DNA of 64,000 nt from an uncultured Oscillospiraceae bacterium (GCA_900546265.1 URCA01000006.1:62001-126000); one strand, 5' to 3'. Counted from the first letter of the stretch, positions 1 to 8,925 are shown. The notes: generated from the letters alone by a model not told the origin. Numbers and translations: made by a program.

Positions 1-1141
1 CGAAGTCCGCGCTGTCGTTCAGGCCAAACCGCTCGTACAACCGCAGCAGCAAAATCTCCAGCGTGTCCAGGTGAGCGTCGGGAAACCCCTTGTACGTCCG
101 GAAGAAGTCTTTCAAGTAGGCGATGTGCTGAGAGAGGCGCGTGCTTTTCCGGAATGCCGCCGGAGTTTGCGCATCATCGTCCTGTTCCCCACCGTCGCCC
201 CAGGAACGTGGCTCCAGCGGGTTGATGATATATCGCCCTTCCATCAAATCCAGGTAACAGCCGCCCAAGTTTTCCGTCAGTTCCCGATACTCCCCCTCCG
301 GATCGAGCCCCAGTACCGCCTTGCCGCTTTCCCGGAAGTTGGTTAGCAAGAGCTTGAGAAGATACGACTTGCCCTGCCCGCTGTTGCCGATGAGGAGGAC
401 GCTGCTGTTGGTACGGTCATCCGTCCGCCGGTCAAAATCCACCAGAATATGCGAGCCATACTTGTCCCTGCCCAGACAAAACCCGCGGGGATCGGTCTTG
501 CCCGAATACCCCAACGGGTACAAATTGGCCACCGAGGAAGCTGGCAGCACCCGTTCATACTGCACGCCGAACACGTTGGTTCCCGCCGGCATCACCGACA
601 GGAACCCCTCCCGCTGCCGGAGCAGCAGCCGATCCACCGTGATTTTCTCCCGGGTCAGCTCCATCTGGATGTCCGCCTGAAGATCCTTCAGTCCCTCTGG
701 CGAAGAGGCTTTCAGCTCGATATATACCGCGCAGTGGAGCAGCGGCTCCTTGCTGCGGCGCAGACCCGCCAGCAGCTCCGCTACGTCCTGGAGGTTTCCC
801 TCCGCCCGGATGGTTTCCTGCACGTCGTTCCCGCCCCGCAGCAGCTTGTTCCGCCGGGTGGCCGCCTGGATGATGGTCCGCTGCTCCTGCGCCTCCACCG
901 GCCGGGTGTATATCCGCAGGGTCACCCCCTCATGGCTGCCCAGACGGGACAGGATGGCCTGCTCCTCGGTGGACGGCGGGTATTCCTTCACCGCCCACAC
1001 ACTCCGCCATGTGTTGCCGCACACGCAGCTGTCCGGGTAAAACCGGATGGCGCCGGGCAGCAGCTGGTCAAAGAAATCCTTCACCGCCGTAGCCTCCTGC
1101 TCCTCCATGGTACGCGGCTTTCTGCGTTGGAATATCCTCAT
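1..1141 (-). CDS. VirB4-like conjugation ATPase (C-terminus cut by window edge)
   Basis: Type IV secretion ATPase that powers DNA transfer and pilus assembly at the membrane. The visible 380 residues start with MRIFQRRKPR at an ATG placed 3 nt after GGAGGGAAG, and the ATG overlaps the stop of the upstream gene (ATGA), so the two are translationally coupled. A Walker A motif, GNSGQGKS, lies near residue 263, followed by a DPEGEY segment typical of VirB4/TraC proteins. Walker B and the C-terminal ATPase half run off the left edge. VirB4 proteins of this type usually reach about 600-800 residues, so roughly half is missing here. Confidence 0.85.
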   Translation of the reverse strand, partial: MRIFQRRKPRTMEEQEATAVKDFFDQLLPGAIRFYPDSCVCGNTWRSVWAVKEYPPSTEEQAILSRLGSHEGVTLRIYTRPVEAQEQRTIIQAATRRNKLLRGGNDVQETIRAEGNLQDVAELLAGLRRSKEPLLHCAVYIELKASSPEGLKDLQADIQMELTREKITVDRLLLRQREGFLSVMPAGTNVFGVQYERVLPASSVANLYPLGYSGKTDPRGFCLGRDKYGSHILVDFDRRTDDRTNSSVLLIGNSGQGKSYLLKLLLTNFRESGKAVLGLDPEGEYRELTENLGGCYLDLMEGRYIINPLEPRSWGDGGEQDDDAQTPAAFRKSTRLSQHIAYLKDFFRTYKGFPDAHLDTLEILLLRLYERFGLNDSADF

Positions 1142-1776
1142 CTTCCCTCCATCCACTGGGCTCCGTCCACGTCGGGCAGCGTCTGGCCGCCGGCGTCGAA
1201 GTAGGCCTGCAGCAGCTGCTTGATGCCCTCCTTGTCCAGCCGCCGCACCTCAAAGCCCTGATCCGCCATGGCCTTCTCCGCCCGGTTCCCCAGAGTAAAC
1301 GCCGGCTCCTTCCCCCGCAGCAGGAACACAAACCGCCGGTCGGCCGCCAATTCAGTCTGGACATGGTCGAGATATGCCCGATCCTGTTCCAGCAGCTTCC
1401 TCACCGCCGGGTTCTCCTCCTGTTCCAGCCGCTCTTTCAGGTAGGCCTGGTTCCGGTCGAAGCAGGCATGGGAATCCATACACAGGATTTCCATCCCCGG
1501 CAGGGCGGACAGCACCAGCATCAGCTGCCGGATCCTCCTCTCCATCATGGACTTCGACAGCACCGCGATGTTGGCGGGGCTCACCTGAAAATACAAAAGA
1601 TCGCCGTGACTGGCGGCGAGCCCATGGTCGGTGAAGCCTTGGATACCCAGGAATTCCTGTACGCCTCCTGTTTTCACTTCTGCTCCATGTCCGGTCTTAT
1701 GCCCGGAAAGGACATAAGACCTCTTTGAAAAAGGGCGGTTTCGGAACGAAATGCCGCCCGCCCTCATGGGCGGCAA
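1138..1776 (-). CDS. VirB4-associated ICE protein, possible frameshift near its N-terminus
   Basis: Conserved protein found just upstream of virB4 in clostridial ICEs; I recognise the family by the order TGGVQEFLG, SPANIAVLS, ending DVDGAQW, but its function is not established. The body of the protein (from about 1677) is soluble and charged. The start is unclear. The longest in-frame start (TTG at 1776) has no ribosome site; a GTG at 1677 has GGAG five bases upstream. A better start, TTG at 1810 with GGAGG and a TTGA overlap with the upstream gene's stop, lies in another frame that ends at 1697. A single +1 shift in the TTTTT run near 1732 would join them. The 3' end overlaps virB4 by 4 nt. 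Confidence 0.6.
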   Translation of the reverse strand: MPPMRAGGISFRNRPFSKRSYVLSGHKTGHGAEVKTGGVQEFLGIQGFTDHGLAASHGDLLYFQVSPANIAVLSKSMMERRIRQLMLVLSALPGMEILCMDSHACFDRNQAYLKERLEQEENPAVRKLLEQDRAYLDHVQTELAADRRFVFLLRGKEPAFTLGNRAEKAMADQGFEVRRLDKEGIKQLLQAYFDAGGQTLPDVDGAQWMEGR

Positions 1777-1810
1777 GCCGTTTTTCGCTGGTTGAAGGAT
1801 TTTCTTTCAA
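1697..1810 (-). other. Out-of-frame leader ORF coupled to the PrgI-like gene
   Basis: A 37-codon ORF starts with TTG at 1810 behind GGAGG (5-nt gap) and shares TTGA with the stop of the upstream PrgI-like gene. It reads LKENPSTSEKR and then a PKPPFFK segment before stopping at TAA 1697. It probably is the original N-terminus of the next gene, now separated by one base. A perfect 9-bp hairpin (1693-1701 with 1713-1721) lies just downstream of the TTTTT run. Whether this is mutation, sequencing error or programmed frameshifting cannot be decided here. Confidence 0.45.
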
Positions 1811-2067
1811 TCGAGCCTCCATATATAGAATTGCGGGACAACAAGAAAATACCGCGCCGCGTATCGGACATAGTCCAGCACGGTGGCTTCCTCCATCCGG
1901 ATGGTGACAAACGCATACCCGGCCGTCAAAGCCAGCGGCAGCAGCCAGCCCGCCTGTGCCACGGCGATGACCGACACCAGCAGGGCGATACTAATCATGC
2001 TGAAATCCTTCAGGCTCCACAGCCACAAATTGGCGTTGGCCCGCAGATTCTGCGGATACAAATACAT
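1807..2067 (-). CDS. PrgI/VirB3-like conjugal transfer membrane protein
   Basis: An 86-residue protein with two closely spaced hydrophobic segments (about residues 22-52) and the N-terminal MYLYPQNLRAN stretch. Size, topology and position between the TrbL/VirB6-like gene and virB4 match the small inner-membrane VirB3/PrgI-type component of Gram-positive type IV secretion systems. It is 12 nt downstream of the TrbL-like gene, behind AAAGGGGGTGG. The stop codon overlaps the leader ORF of the next gene. The assignment rests on context and topology more than on motifs. Confidence 0.65.
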   Translation of the reverse strand: MYLYPQNLRANANLWLWSLKDFSMISIALLVSVIAVAQAGWLLPLALTAGYAFVTIRMEEATVLDYVRYAARYFLVVPQFYIWRLD

Positions 2068-2079
2068 AGGCCACCCCCT

Positions 2080-3003
2080 TTATTTCATGGCGCCCACCAC
2101 CGAACGCGTCAGGTTGACCGCCGTGGTGGTATGGTGGATGACCGAGGTCAGACTGACCCGCGCCGAGGTGTCCAGCCCGAACTGCTGCGCAATCCGCGGC
2201 ACCTCGTTGGCTGACAGCAGGAGGCCCAGCCCCAGCAGCATGTTGACGTTGAAAGTCAGCAGCCCTAAGAACAGCAGGGTGGTCTGGAGAAACGCCGTCA
2301 GGCACAGCGCTGCCACCTGTTTGCACCAGCCCCAGAAGCCGTCGGTGAACCCCCGCGGCACACTGAACATATACATAGCCCCTACCGCGATTTGAATCAG
2401 CAGGATGCCGCCCCGTTTGATATTCGCAAAAAAGAGCTTCACCACGCAATACGCCATGGCGATCATGGCCAGCAGGTTGAACACCGACAGGGTCACCTGG
2501 TTGGCAATTGCGAAGGACGCCTGTAGCACCGACATACTGGCGTCCCCAATATTCAGACTCTGTCCCCCGGCAAACACCCGGGCCAAATCCCCCATGAACG
2601 TCCCCTGCAGGCTGATACAGAATTTGTACAGCTCCACCGGCAGGGTAGTGAACAGGCTGACCGCCATCAGACCCTTGATGGTATTGAGGGCGGTGTCCCG
2701 CACGCTCACCCGTCCCGACTGGGCCGCAATGGCCAGGTCGAATACCGCTACCACCAGCCCCGCTAGGAACAGACCCCAGCCGAAAAGGGAAAACAATCTG
2801 GTCACCGCCCCCACCCAGGGCAGGCCGAATATCTCCACCCCCATGCTGCCGATGGAGGTGAAGAACTGGGCCACGGCGTCGTAGATGGCCGTGTACATCC
2901 ACCGCAAGGTGGTATCCCACATCCCCGCGGATACCTCCTGACCCAGCCCCTTCACCACATTCCCCGTGCTCTCCAGCACCTTGTTTAACCAGTCCAAGGA
3001 CAT
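2080..3003 (-). CDS. TrbL/VirB6-like multi-spanning conjugal transfer protein
   Basis: About 307 residues with an amphipathic N-terminus (DWLNKVLE) and six or so membrane segments, the pattern of TrbL/VirB6 (DUF6045-like) channel components of ICE conjugation machines. It would form the inner-membrane part of the transfer channel. GGAAGGAGG lies right before the ATG at 3003 (1-nt gap), and a TTG two codons later (2997) has a more usual 7-nt gap, so the true start could be the TTG. It is followed closely by the PrgI-like gene and then the virB4 pair, the standard ICE order. Confidence 0.75.
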   Translation of the reverse strand: MSLDWLNKVLESTGNVVKGLGQEVSAGMWDTTLRWMYTAIYDAVAQFFTSIGSMGVEIFGLPWVGAVTRLFSLFGWGLFLAGLVVAVFDLAIAAQSGRVSVRDTALNTIKGLMAVSLFTTLPVELYKFCISLQGTFMGDLARVFAGGQSLNIGDASMSVLQASFAIANQVTLSVFNLLAMIAMAYCVVKLFFANIKRGGILLIQIAVGAMYMFSVPRGFTDGFWGWCKQVAALCLTAFLQTTLLFLGLLTFNVNMLLGLGLLLSANEVPRIAQQFGLDTSARVSLTSVIHHTTTAVNLTRSVVGAMK

Positions 3004-3055
3004 TCCTCCTTCCACATGGCGGTCGATATCCTACAAAACGCGTCCGTCAATACTG

Positions 3056-3625
3056 TCATAAAGACAGTTCTTCAAGGTGATCTTCTAGTTCTTCCTGCGG
3101 CTCTGCCAGTTTACCCAGGCTGGCAAGGAAAACAAAGTCGGAGAGCCGCTCTGGGTCGACATTGTCCACTTCAATGTGGACACCATAAGCTCCGGGGAAA
3201 ATTCGGACGATATCGGCGTTTAGAATGTCCTTCCAGCCGGCCAACTTGTCGGGTGTGATATCCGCCGGGTCGATGTCGCCGATGGAGAGCAAATCCACCG
3301 CAGTAGAGCGGTGCTCCAGATAGGCTTCGTCTGGTAGGTGGATTCTAAGAAGATCGCGGAGTTTGGCGGTGTTAGCGGGAATGCCGGGTTCAGCCTGCCC
3401 GCCTAACTGCTCCAGCACGGCAAGTGCTTGCTGTTCCGCGTCGTTATGCTTAAATGGAAAGCCAGATTTGATGATCTCCTGATCCGTCATCATACTGCGC
3501 AGAATTTCATAAACGTCCTCATCCTCCATAAACTCCTCGAAGGTCTTGAGTAGCTCGTCGAAAAGTTCCGCCTTTCGTGCCGTGCCAAGTATATCCGGCT
3601 CAGCCATGGCATTTTTCGGTTCCAT
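3056..3625 (-). CDS. Hypothetical acidic ICE protein
   Basis: About 189 residues, acidic, soluble, no membrane segment or signal peptide. I do not recognise a family. The middle contains IHLPDEAYLEHRST and DIDPADITPDK, and the C-terminus is very acidic (PQEELEDHLEEL). The start was set at ATG 3625; GGGAAG is 12 nt upstream, which is loose, and an in-frame TTG at 3646 has no ribosome site. It sits between the DUF3852-like gene and the TrbL-like gene in the same orientation, so it may be a cargo or accessory conjugation protein. Confidence 0.6.
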   Translation of the reverse strand: MEPKNAMAEPDILGTARKAELFDELLKTFEEFMEDEDVYEILRSMMTDQEIIKSGFPFKHNDAEQQALAVLEQLGGQAEPGIPANTAKLRDLLRIHLPDEAYLEHRSTAVDLLSIGDIDPADITPDKLAGWKDILNADIVRIFPGAYGVHIEVDNVDPERLSDFVFLASLGKLAEPQEELEDHLEELSL

Positions 3626-3671
3626 AGTCGTTGCACTTCCCTTCAACTTTTTTAGTCATGCCGCCCTCCAC

Positions 3672-3995
3672 TTATATCCCCAGCACTTTCCAGATATACA
3701 GCGGAGCGGTGAGGGTGAACACCAGGCAGGCGAACAGGATGGCGGGAGCTGTAAAATCAAACTGTCCATGCTTGCGGTAGTCGAAGTACGCGCTGGATAG
3801 CTTGACAAAGAACACCACCGCCAGAATCATGTCCACCGCCGGGAATACCACGTTGTTCACCACATTTTGAATCTGTCCCCTGATGGACGACCAGGTCTGC
3901 TCGATGACCGCATCCACTGACGTCGCCGCTCCCGCCGGCAGACACAGCAGCAACAGCAGAACAGCCAGCCACAACACAATGCTTCGTTTCTTCAA
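3672..3995 (-). CDS. DUF3852-like small membrane protein (pilin/VirB2-like candidate)
   Basis: A 107-residue protein with a cleavable signal (hydrophobic LWLAVLLLLLCLPAGA) followed by two hydrophobic segments (about residues 50-65 and 84-103). This signal-plus-two-helix layout, and its place upstream of the TrbL-like gene, matches the DUF3852/Maff2-type proteins of clostridial ICEs and resembles VirB2 pilins; the pilin role is inference. The start is TTG at 3995, supported by GGAGG six bases upstream; no ATG gives the full signal peptide. Confidence 0.75.
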   Translation of the reverse strand: MKKRSIVLWLAVLLLLLCLPAGAATSVDAVIEQTWSSIRGQIQNVVNNVVFPAVDMILAVVFFVKLSSAYFDYRKHGQFDFTAPAILFACLVFTLTAPLYIWKVLGI

Positions 3996-4023
3996 CAGAT
4001 ACCTCCACGATTCACGAACCGCC

Positions 4024-7000
4024 TCAACCCTTTTTCTTCTTTATGATGAACAGGGCGACGGCGCCGCCCACCGCCACCGCGGCCAAACCCATCACCAGGT
4101 TCCGCCACCGGCGTTCTTCCCCGGTGGGCGGATTCACCGGCGCGGGTGGGATGTGAATATTCTCCACGTTGATTTCTACCACATGGTTCTGTTCCGCTAT
4201 AGTCACCGGGTAGAGGGTTTCACTGAGCAAGAACCCCTCCGGCTGCCGGATTTCCCGCACCAGCCAGTCTCCAAACGGGATGCCGTCGAAGCGGAACTCT
4301 CCGTGCTCGTTGCTTACGCTGATTAGCAGCGCCGTATCCTCGGTAAATTCCGTCTCGTCTGCCTGGAACAATCCCATCACCGCGCCAGGCGCCGCTTGGC
4401 CATTTTCGTCCACCTTGTGGCCCAAAACGCTGCCACGGATGAGGTGGTTTTCAATGGGCTGGCCCTCATTAGCCCCCAGATGAACCACCCCGGTTTCCTG
4501 TCCGGCATAGGTGAACTCGATGGGATATGCCTTATCACTGAGCTGGTAATGCTCGTCGGTGGAGATCTCCTTGAGATAAAAAGAGCCGAACGGCAGGTCG
4601 GTTTGGAATGTCGCCGTACCGTCTTCCTTGCAGGCCACCACCTCCAGCAGACCGTCCTTGGGGATGACGCTGCCGTCTGACGCCTCCAAATCCTTCGCCG
4701 CATACAGCCCAAAGGATACCTTGCGGATATCCCCGAACAACTGAAACCGCTCATCCTGTTCCAGCAGCTTTTGCATCTCAATCTGCACCCTCTGCCGTTG
4801 GTTGGTCAGGGCGATGACGGTCTCCGTCACCGCTGCCTCCTGCCCGGCGTATTCCAGCTTTACCATATGGGGCGTGGACTCCAACACCATGCCCTCCGGC
4901 GCCTGCTTCTCCACCAGCCGGTACTGCCCCAGATATAACGCCTTGCTTTTCCCGCCTTCTCCCGTGGTGACAAGGGTATCCACCACCGTGTCCTTTGCCG
5001 CCCGCAGCGTGCCGTCCGGCGTATAGATATCCTCGTCTGCAATCAGCTCGAAGACGGCTCCAGCCAGGCTCTGCTCCCGGTACACCGGCTGGTATACTCC
5101 GGCCGTCTCCTCCACGCTCCAGAATACCTCGCCGGTCTTTTCAAGGAGAATCACGCCCTTCTGCGGGATATTCGCTTTCTCCACCGTCACCACTTGTCGG
5201 CTGCCATCGATGGTGAACGACACCGGCGTCCCATCCAAGACATAGCCCGGTACGGACTGCACCTCTACCAGCTCATACCGGCCCGCTTTCAGCGGCTCCG
5301 GCAGCATCAGACGGCCGGTGGAAGCCGTGTAAAAAGTGTCCAGCTCCATCGGCTCCGGGTAGGTGATGTGCTGGGTGATATACTTTCCAGTTTCGATGTC
5401 GCGAATTTTAAAGCCGAATCCGGACAGCGGAATGATTTTTCCCGTTTCCGCGTCCTTTTTCACCACTTCCAGCTGAGATTCAAACGAAGCGTTGTTGATG
5501 AGGTAGCGGTACACCTTCCCCTGCTCGCTGATATGCACGTCAAAGGCCGGGAGTCGCTCTGTGCCCTCCCGGCCTTTTGTCTGTTTGACCGTATACACCC
5601 CAGCGGGCAGCCACTTGCTGACGGCATATCCATTCTCGTCGGTCACCAGCCTGTCCCGTTCGCTTTCTTTAGCCTGCTCATAGCTTCCGGCAGCCTTGAA
5701 AAACACCTCGAATTCCGCGCCGACCTCCGGTGTTTCAATTTGTGTGCTGCCATCGTCGTTGTGCTTCAGGATGGCGACGCGGCCCTGAATGACCGATTCC
5801 CGGACAGTCAGCGCCTCCCCATTGTATTCCATCGTGTATTGGCCTGGCTCCACGCCCAGCTGGTATTCCTTTGTGTCCAGCTGGTACCCCAAACTGGGGG
5901 CAATTTCCTGCAGCGACCAGCCAGCGCCGCAAGGATACCAGTCGGTGGTGAACCGCCCACTAGCGTCTGTGGTATACACCTTCTGCAGCAGGCCATGACG
6001 GTACAAACCATATTGTGCTCCGGCCAGGCTCCCCTCTCCTTGCGCCGTGCCGGTTTCCGCGTCCACCTTGCTCACCGTCAGGCTCCATTTCTTGAGCCGG
6101 TTGACCACGGTTTTGTCCGTCACCTTGTTCCACTCCACGAGGACATTCTGCGCGGAGGGAACCACATACCGCTCATCGGTATCGACCTCCTCCAGCACGT
6201 AAGGCGCGTTTCCAGAAACCAGGACATCCCGGAACTCGGCGACACCAGCGCTGTTGGTTTTCGCATATACCTCCACCCTGTCGCCCGAAAGCGATGTGCC
6301 GGACAAGCGGAACGTGTGCCCCTCCAGCCAGTTATCCTCGCTGGTCTTCACCACCCGCAGGCCGCCCCGCTTCAGTGTGTTGCTGAACGTGACGGTTGTC
6401 GTCTGACCGGGAACCACCGTCACCATCTGGGATTTCTGAGGCTCGTAGGCGCCGTCCACCTGTTCAGTCACGGTGTATTCACCCGCCAGCAGATTCGGGA
6501 TTTCCAGCCTCCCGCCGTTTGCTGTCACAAACGTGTCGTTCAACCCGTTTCCGGATACAAGGAACGAAATCCCGTCCACCTTGCCGTCCTCAGAGACCTT
6601 CCGGATCTGCATGGTCCCTCTGGCCTCGACCCGCGCCGTCGCACGAAAGAAGAACGGATCCTCCGCGACGCCGGTCATAATCTCCTGTTCCTCGGCGTTC
6701 CGCCCCACCGCGACAAATACGCCATGCCTGGGCAGCGGCGGCAGAATCCGCTGGAACGTCAGGGTGATGTTCCCCTCAATCGCCTCCGTACTGGAGAGTG
6801 TCAAGGTGTTCCCATTGATTTTCGCTGTCACCCGGCTGTCGCTTGCTGTCACGGAAAAGCCCGCCAGCGTCCCCTTGGTATCGGTTACGGTTACAGCGTA
6901 ACGACCGTCGCTCTGGGGCTTGAGCACCAGCGTGGAATCTGCAAAGCCCGCGGCTGTAGTATGGTTCCGGATCCCCTCCAAAATCTTGTGGTAGGCCGGT

Positions 7001-7563
7001 TCCGCCGGAGTCCCTTTGATGAAGGCCCTGTACTCGGCGTCGTTACCAAGCGTAACCGCGTTTGTACGGTATCCCTGCTGGTATTCCCACAGCACCGCCT
7101 GAGTGGCCGCCACCGCGTCGTCAATGGCCCTCACCCCCAGCTCCGCCGGCGTCCGGGCCGGAAAGCCATAGAGCGTAGTCAGCTTCAGGCCATATTGAGC
7201 TATTGCTCCTAAATCCCTCCAGTAATTGCTCTTTGTGAGATCCTCTGTTCGTCGGAAAGGATGCCCATACGCAACTCCATGATGGATACAGTAGGCCCAG
7301 ACCTTGCCGTCATACTGCGGTGCCAGATCGTACTTGTCGATATAGGAGTTGGTGGGCGACTGGTCAAACCACATCAGATTGACCCGGGTTCCCAGAGAAC
7401 TGACGTATCCCTCGCCGGTGCCGCCCCGCAGCGCTTGCCGGGTTTTGAAATACGTCTTGTCTCCCGCTTCCAGATATGACGAAGCCGCCCCGACAGTCAT
7501 CGGGACGGCCCCTAACAGAAAAAGGGCAGCGCACAGCGCCGCCCACAGTCTCTTGATATGCAT
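4024..7563 (-). CDS. Large thioester-domain SpaA/Cna-B surface adhesin with NPPTG sorting signal
   Basis: A 1179-residue cell-surface protein. Residues 1-27 are a signal peptide. A thioester domain follows, with Cys92 (YCIHHG) and Gln155 (TQAVLWEYQ) placed as in Gram-positive thioester adhesins that bind host surfaces covalently. About eight SpaA/Cna-B modules come next, each opening with an I/V-x-K strand (for example LRVVKTSED, LEVVKKDAE, SVLGHKVDE) and typically holding Lys-Asn isopeptide bonds. The C-terminus has NPPTGEE at about 1144, a hydrophobic helix and KKKKG, a sortase signal. It probably acts as the element's mating or host adhesin. The gene ends 28 nt before the DUF3852-like gene. 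Confidence 0.9.
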   Translation of the reverse strand: MHIKRLWAALCAALFLLGAVPMTVGAASSYLEAGDKTYFKTRQALRGGTGEGYVSSLGTRVNLMWFDQSPTNSYIDKYDLAPQYDGKVWAYCIHHGVAYGHPFRRTEDLTKSNYWRDLGAIAQYGLKLTTLYGFPARTPAELGVRAIDDAVAATQAVLWEYQQGYRTNAVTLGNDAEYRAFIKGTPAEPAYHKILEGIRNHTTAAGFADSTLVLKPQSDGRYAVTVTDTKGTLAGFSVTASDSRVTAKINGNTLTLSSTEAIEGNITLTFQRILPPLPRHGVFVAVGRNAEEQEIMTGVAEDPFFFRATARVEARGTMQIRKVSEDGKVDGISFLVSGNGLNDTFVTANGGRLEIPNLLAGEYTVTEQVDGAYEPQKSQMVTVVPGQTTTVTFSNTLKRGGLRVVKTSEDNWLEGHTFRLSGTSLSGDRVEVYAKTNSAGVAEFRDVLVSGNAPYVLEEVDTDERYVVPSAQNVLVEWNKVTDKTVVNRLKKWSLTVSKVDAETGTAQGEGSLAGAQYGLYRHGLLQKVYTTDASGRFTTDWYPCGAGWSLQEIAPSLGYQLDTKEYQLGVEPGQYTMEYNGEALTVRESVIQGRVAILKHNDDGSTQIETPEVGAEFEVFFKAAGSYEQAKESERDRLVTDENGYAVSKWLPAGVYTVKQTKGREGTERLPAFDVHISEQGKVYRYLINNASFESQLEVVKKDAETGKIIPLSGFGFKIRDIETGKYITQHITYPEPMELDTFYTASTGRLMLPEPLKAGRYELVEVQSVPGYVLDGTPVSFTIDGSRQVVTVEKANIPQKGVILLEKTGEVFWSVEETAGVYQPVYREQSLAGAVFELIADEDIYTPDGTLRAAKDTVVDTLVTTGEGGKSKALYLGQYRLVEKQAPEGMVLESTPHMVKLEYAGQEAAVTETVIALTNQRQRVQIEMQKLLEQDERFQLFGDIRKVSFGLYAAKDLEASDGSVIPKDGLLEVVACKEDGTATFQTDLPFGSFYLKEISTDEHYQLSDKAYPIEFTYAGQETGVVHLGANEGQPIENHLIRGSVLGHKVDENGQAAPGAVMGLFQADETEFTEDTALLISVSNEHGEFRFDGIPFGDWLVREIRQPEGFLLSETLYPVTIAEQNHVVEINVENIHIPPAPVNPPTGEERRWRNLVMGLAAVAVGGAVALFIIKKKKG

Positions 7564-7576
7564 TTGTCTTCTCCTC

Positions 7577-8257
7577 TCAGTCCGTTAAAGAGTATATGAG
7601 ATAGTCCCCATAGGAGTCCTCATGCGGCTGAAAATATATGCGCATGTTCGTCTTTAAGCCATGATAGTAGTTCCTCTCCAACGCAATCATTTCAAATACA
7701 GAGTCTTTTAGAGTGCGTGTCACTTCATCCGGATATTTTGTGAATGGGTATGTGCTGACGTTCCCATTCCAACTGCTGTTGGTAAGCGTCAGCGAATCCT
7801 TCCACACCCATTCCAGACTCTCCGCATAGGTCCGGCATTCCGCTTCCATCACCGCGATATCATACGGATATGTCCATGGATCGGTCTGTGTCGGCTGAAC
7901 GAGTGTTGACGTCGTACTCATAGTGCAAAGGCTCGTTTTGGCTGGGGTGGAACTACCCGCCACGGCCTTACTGTTCGTGCTTTTAGCCTTAGTCGGAGCG
8001 GTGATTTCCGTACTGGAAGCCTTGGAGGGGGCAGTCCCTGTAACCGCCGCAGTTTCCTGCAAATGAGATTGTGAGGTGCTTTTCCATATCGTCGCAGAAG
8101 ACATGGCAGTATTCCAGACACTCTCCGGGGGTTCCGTGGTCAGATGTGTTGCGTACTGGCTGCCCTCAGAAAAATGGGCTATTGGCTCCACTGCCTTGTG
8201 ACAGGCGGTCAAACACAGCGCAATTCCCGCCAGCAGCCATATTCCGCGTCTCTTCAT
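7577..8257 (-). CDS. Hypothetical lipoprotein with Ser/Thr-rich linker
   Basis: About 226 residues. The start is ATG 8257, with GGGAGG seven bases upstream. The N-terminus is a lipoprotein signal (MKRRGIWLLAG...LCLTAC), so Cys18 would be lipidated and the protein anchored outside the membrane. Residues 40-120 are a Ser/Thr/Ala-rich linker, and the C-terminal 90 residues form a compact domain with many aromatic residues (YPYDIAVMEAECR, GNVSTYPF, MRIYFQPHED). I recognise no family. It is 13 nt upstream of the adhesin gene and likely co-transcribed. Confidence 0.75.
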   Translation of the reverse strand: MKRRGIWLLAGIALCLTACHKAVEPIAHFSEGSQYATHLTTEPPESVWNTAMSSATIWKSTSQSHLQETAAVTGTAPSKASSTEITAPTKAKSTNSKAVAGSSTPAKTSLCTMSTTSTLVQPTQTDPWTYPYDIAVMEAECRTYAESLEWVWKDSLTLTNSSWNGNVSTYPFTKYPDEVTRTLKDSVFEMIALERNYYHGLKTNMRIYFQPHEDSYGDYLIYSLTD

Positions 8258-8329
8258 GCCGACGCCTCCCTTCAAGCCAAACAGTATACCCAACTCTTCG
8301 CATAAGTCCAGCACTTTTTCAACCGGCCC

Positions 8330-8659
8330 TTACGGCTGCAGCTCCATCCCCAGCCGTTCTTCCTGCTTCTGGCTCTCCAAGGCCATGTGGTAGGCCAGAT
8401 GCGCCGCCTTCTCGAGATATTCCCGTCCGCGCGCCGTGATGGGGTGGAATATCTGCGTGTACTTCGTTTCTCCATCCGCCTCATACGACTGGCTGGGCAT
8501 GGACAGGAACAGCCCGCCCTTCTCCGTTTCGTACAGCTTCAAACCATGAATGGCGTACGCCCCGCCGATGGTCACGCTCAACACGGCCCGCAGCTTGCCG
8601 TGCTCCCCATTGTACAGATTCCGTACTTTCACCGAAAGCTTCGGGCTCCTCTCTTCCAT
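8330..8659 (-). CDS. SpoVG-family protein
   Basis: A 109-residue protein with the SpoVG pattern: N-terminal VKVRNLYN, then LRAVLSVTIGGAYAIHGLKLYE and FLSMPSQ. SpoVG proteins are small nucleic-acid-binding regulators; ICE copies are common and of unproven role. AAGGAGGGACAATA precedes the ATG. Its start overlaps the stop of the upstream AbrB-like gene by one base (TAATG), so the block SpoVG-AbrB-AbrB-Dam is translationally linked. Confidence 0.85.
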   Translation of the reverse strand: MEERSPKLSVKVRNLYNGEHGKLRAVLSVTIGGAYAIHGLKLYETEKGGLFLSMPSQSYEADGETKYTQIFHPITARGREYLEKAAHLAYHMALESQKQEERLGMELQP

Positions 8660-8925
8660 TATTGTCCCTCCTTTTCGGCCCAGCGAACCGACAGATGGAT
8701 CAGCGCCTGCCGCTGCTCCTCCGGGCTCAGCCCATCGAGAAACTCCTGCAGCGGGAGCGTTTCCCGGCAGTTGTCACAGAGTTTCTCCCGCTTCATCCGC
8801 ACCGTATCCCCCTCCAGCCGGAAGCTCACCACGTCGTTGTATGCCAGCCCGATGGCCTTCCGCAGCTCCAGTGGCACCGTAATCCGCCCTCGTTTTCCCA
8901 GCACCCGGAGCGTCCGTTCACTCAT
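8659..8925 (-). CDS. AbrB/MazE-type DNA-binding regulator
   Basis: An 88-residue protein starting at ATG 8925 behind GGGGAGG. The N-terminal half is a SpoVT/AbrB swapped-hairpin domain (LGKRGRITVPLELRKAIG). The C-terminal half contains a CDNC motif and a helix-rich LSPEEQRQALIHL tail. It likely binds DNA near its own operon and may control transfer genes. It overlaps the second AbrB-like gene by 8 nt upstream and touches spoVG downstream. Confidence 0.85.
   Translation of the reverse strand: MSERTLRVLGKRGRITVPLELRKAIGLAYNDVVSFRLEGDTVRMKREKLCDNCRETLPLQEFLDGLSPEEQRQALIHLSVRWAEKEGQ

Noticed and set aside
5194..7212. A 672-codon plus-strand ORF
   Set aside because: It is antisense to the SpaA adhesin gene; long stop-free shadows are common in GC-rich coding sequence, and it shows no domain or ribosome site.
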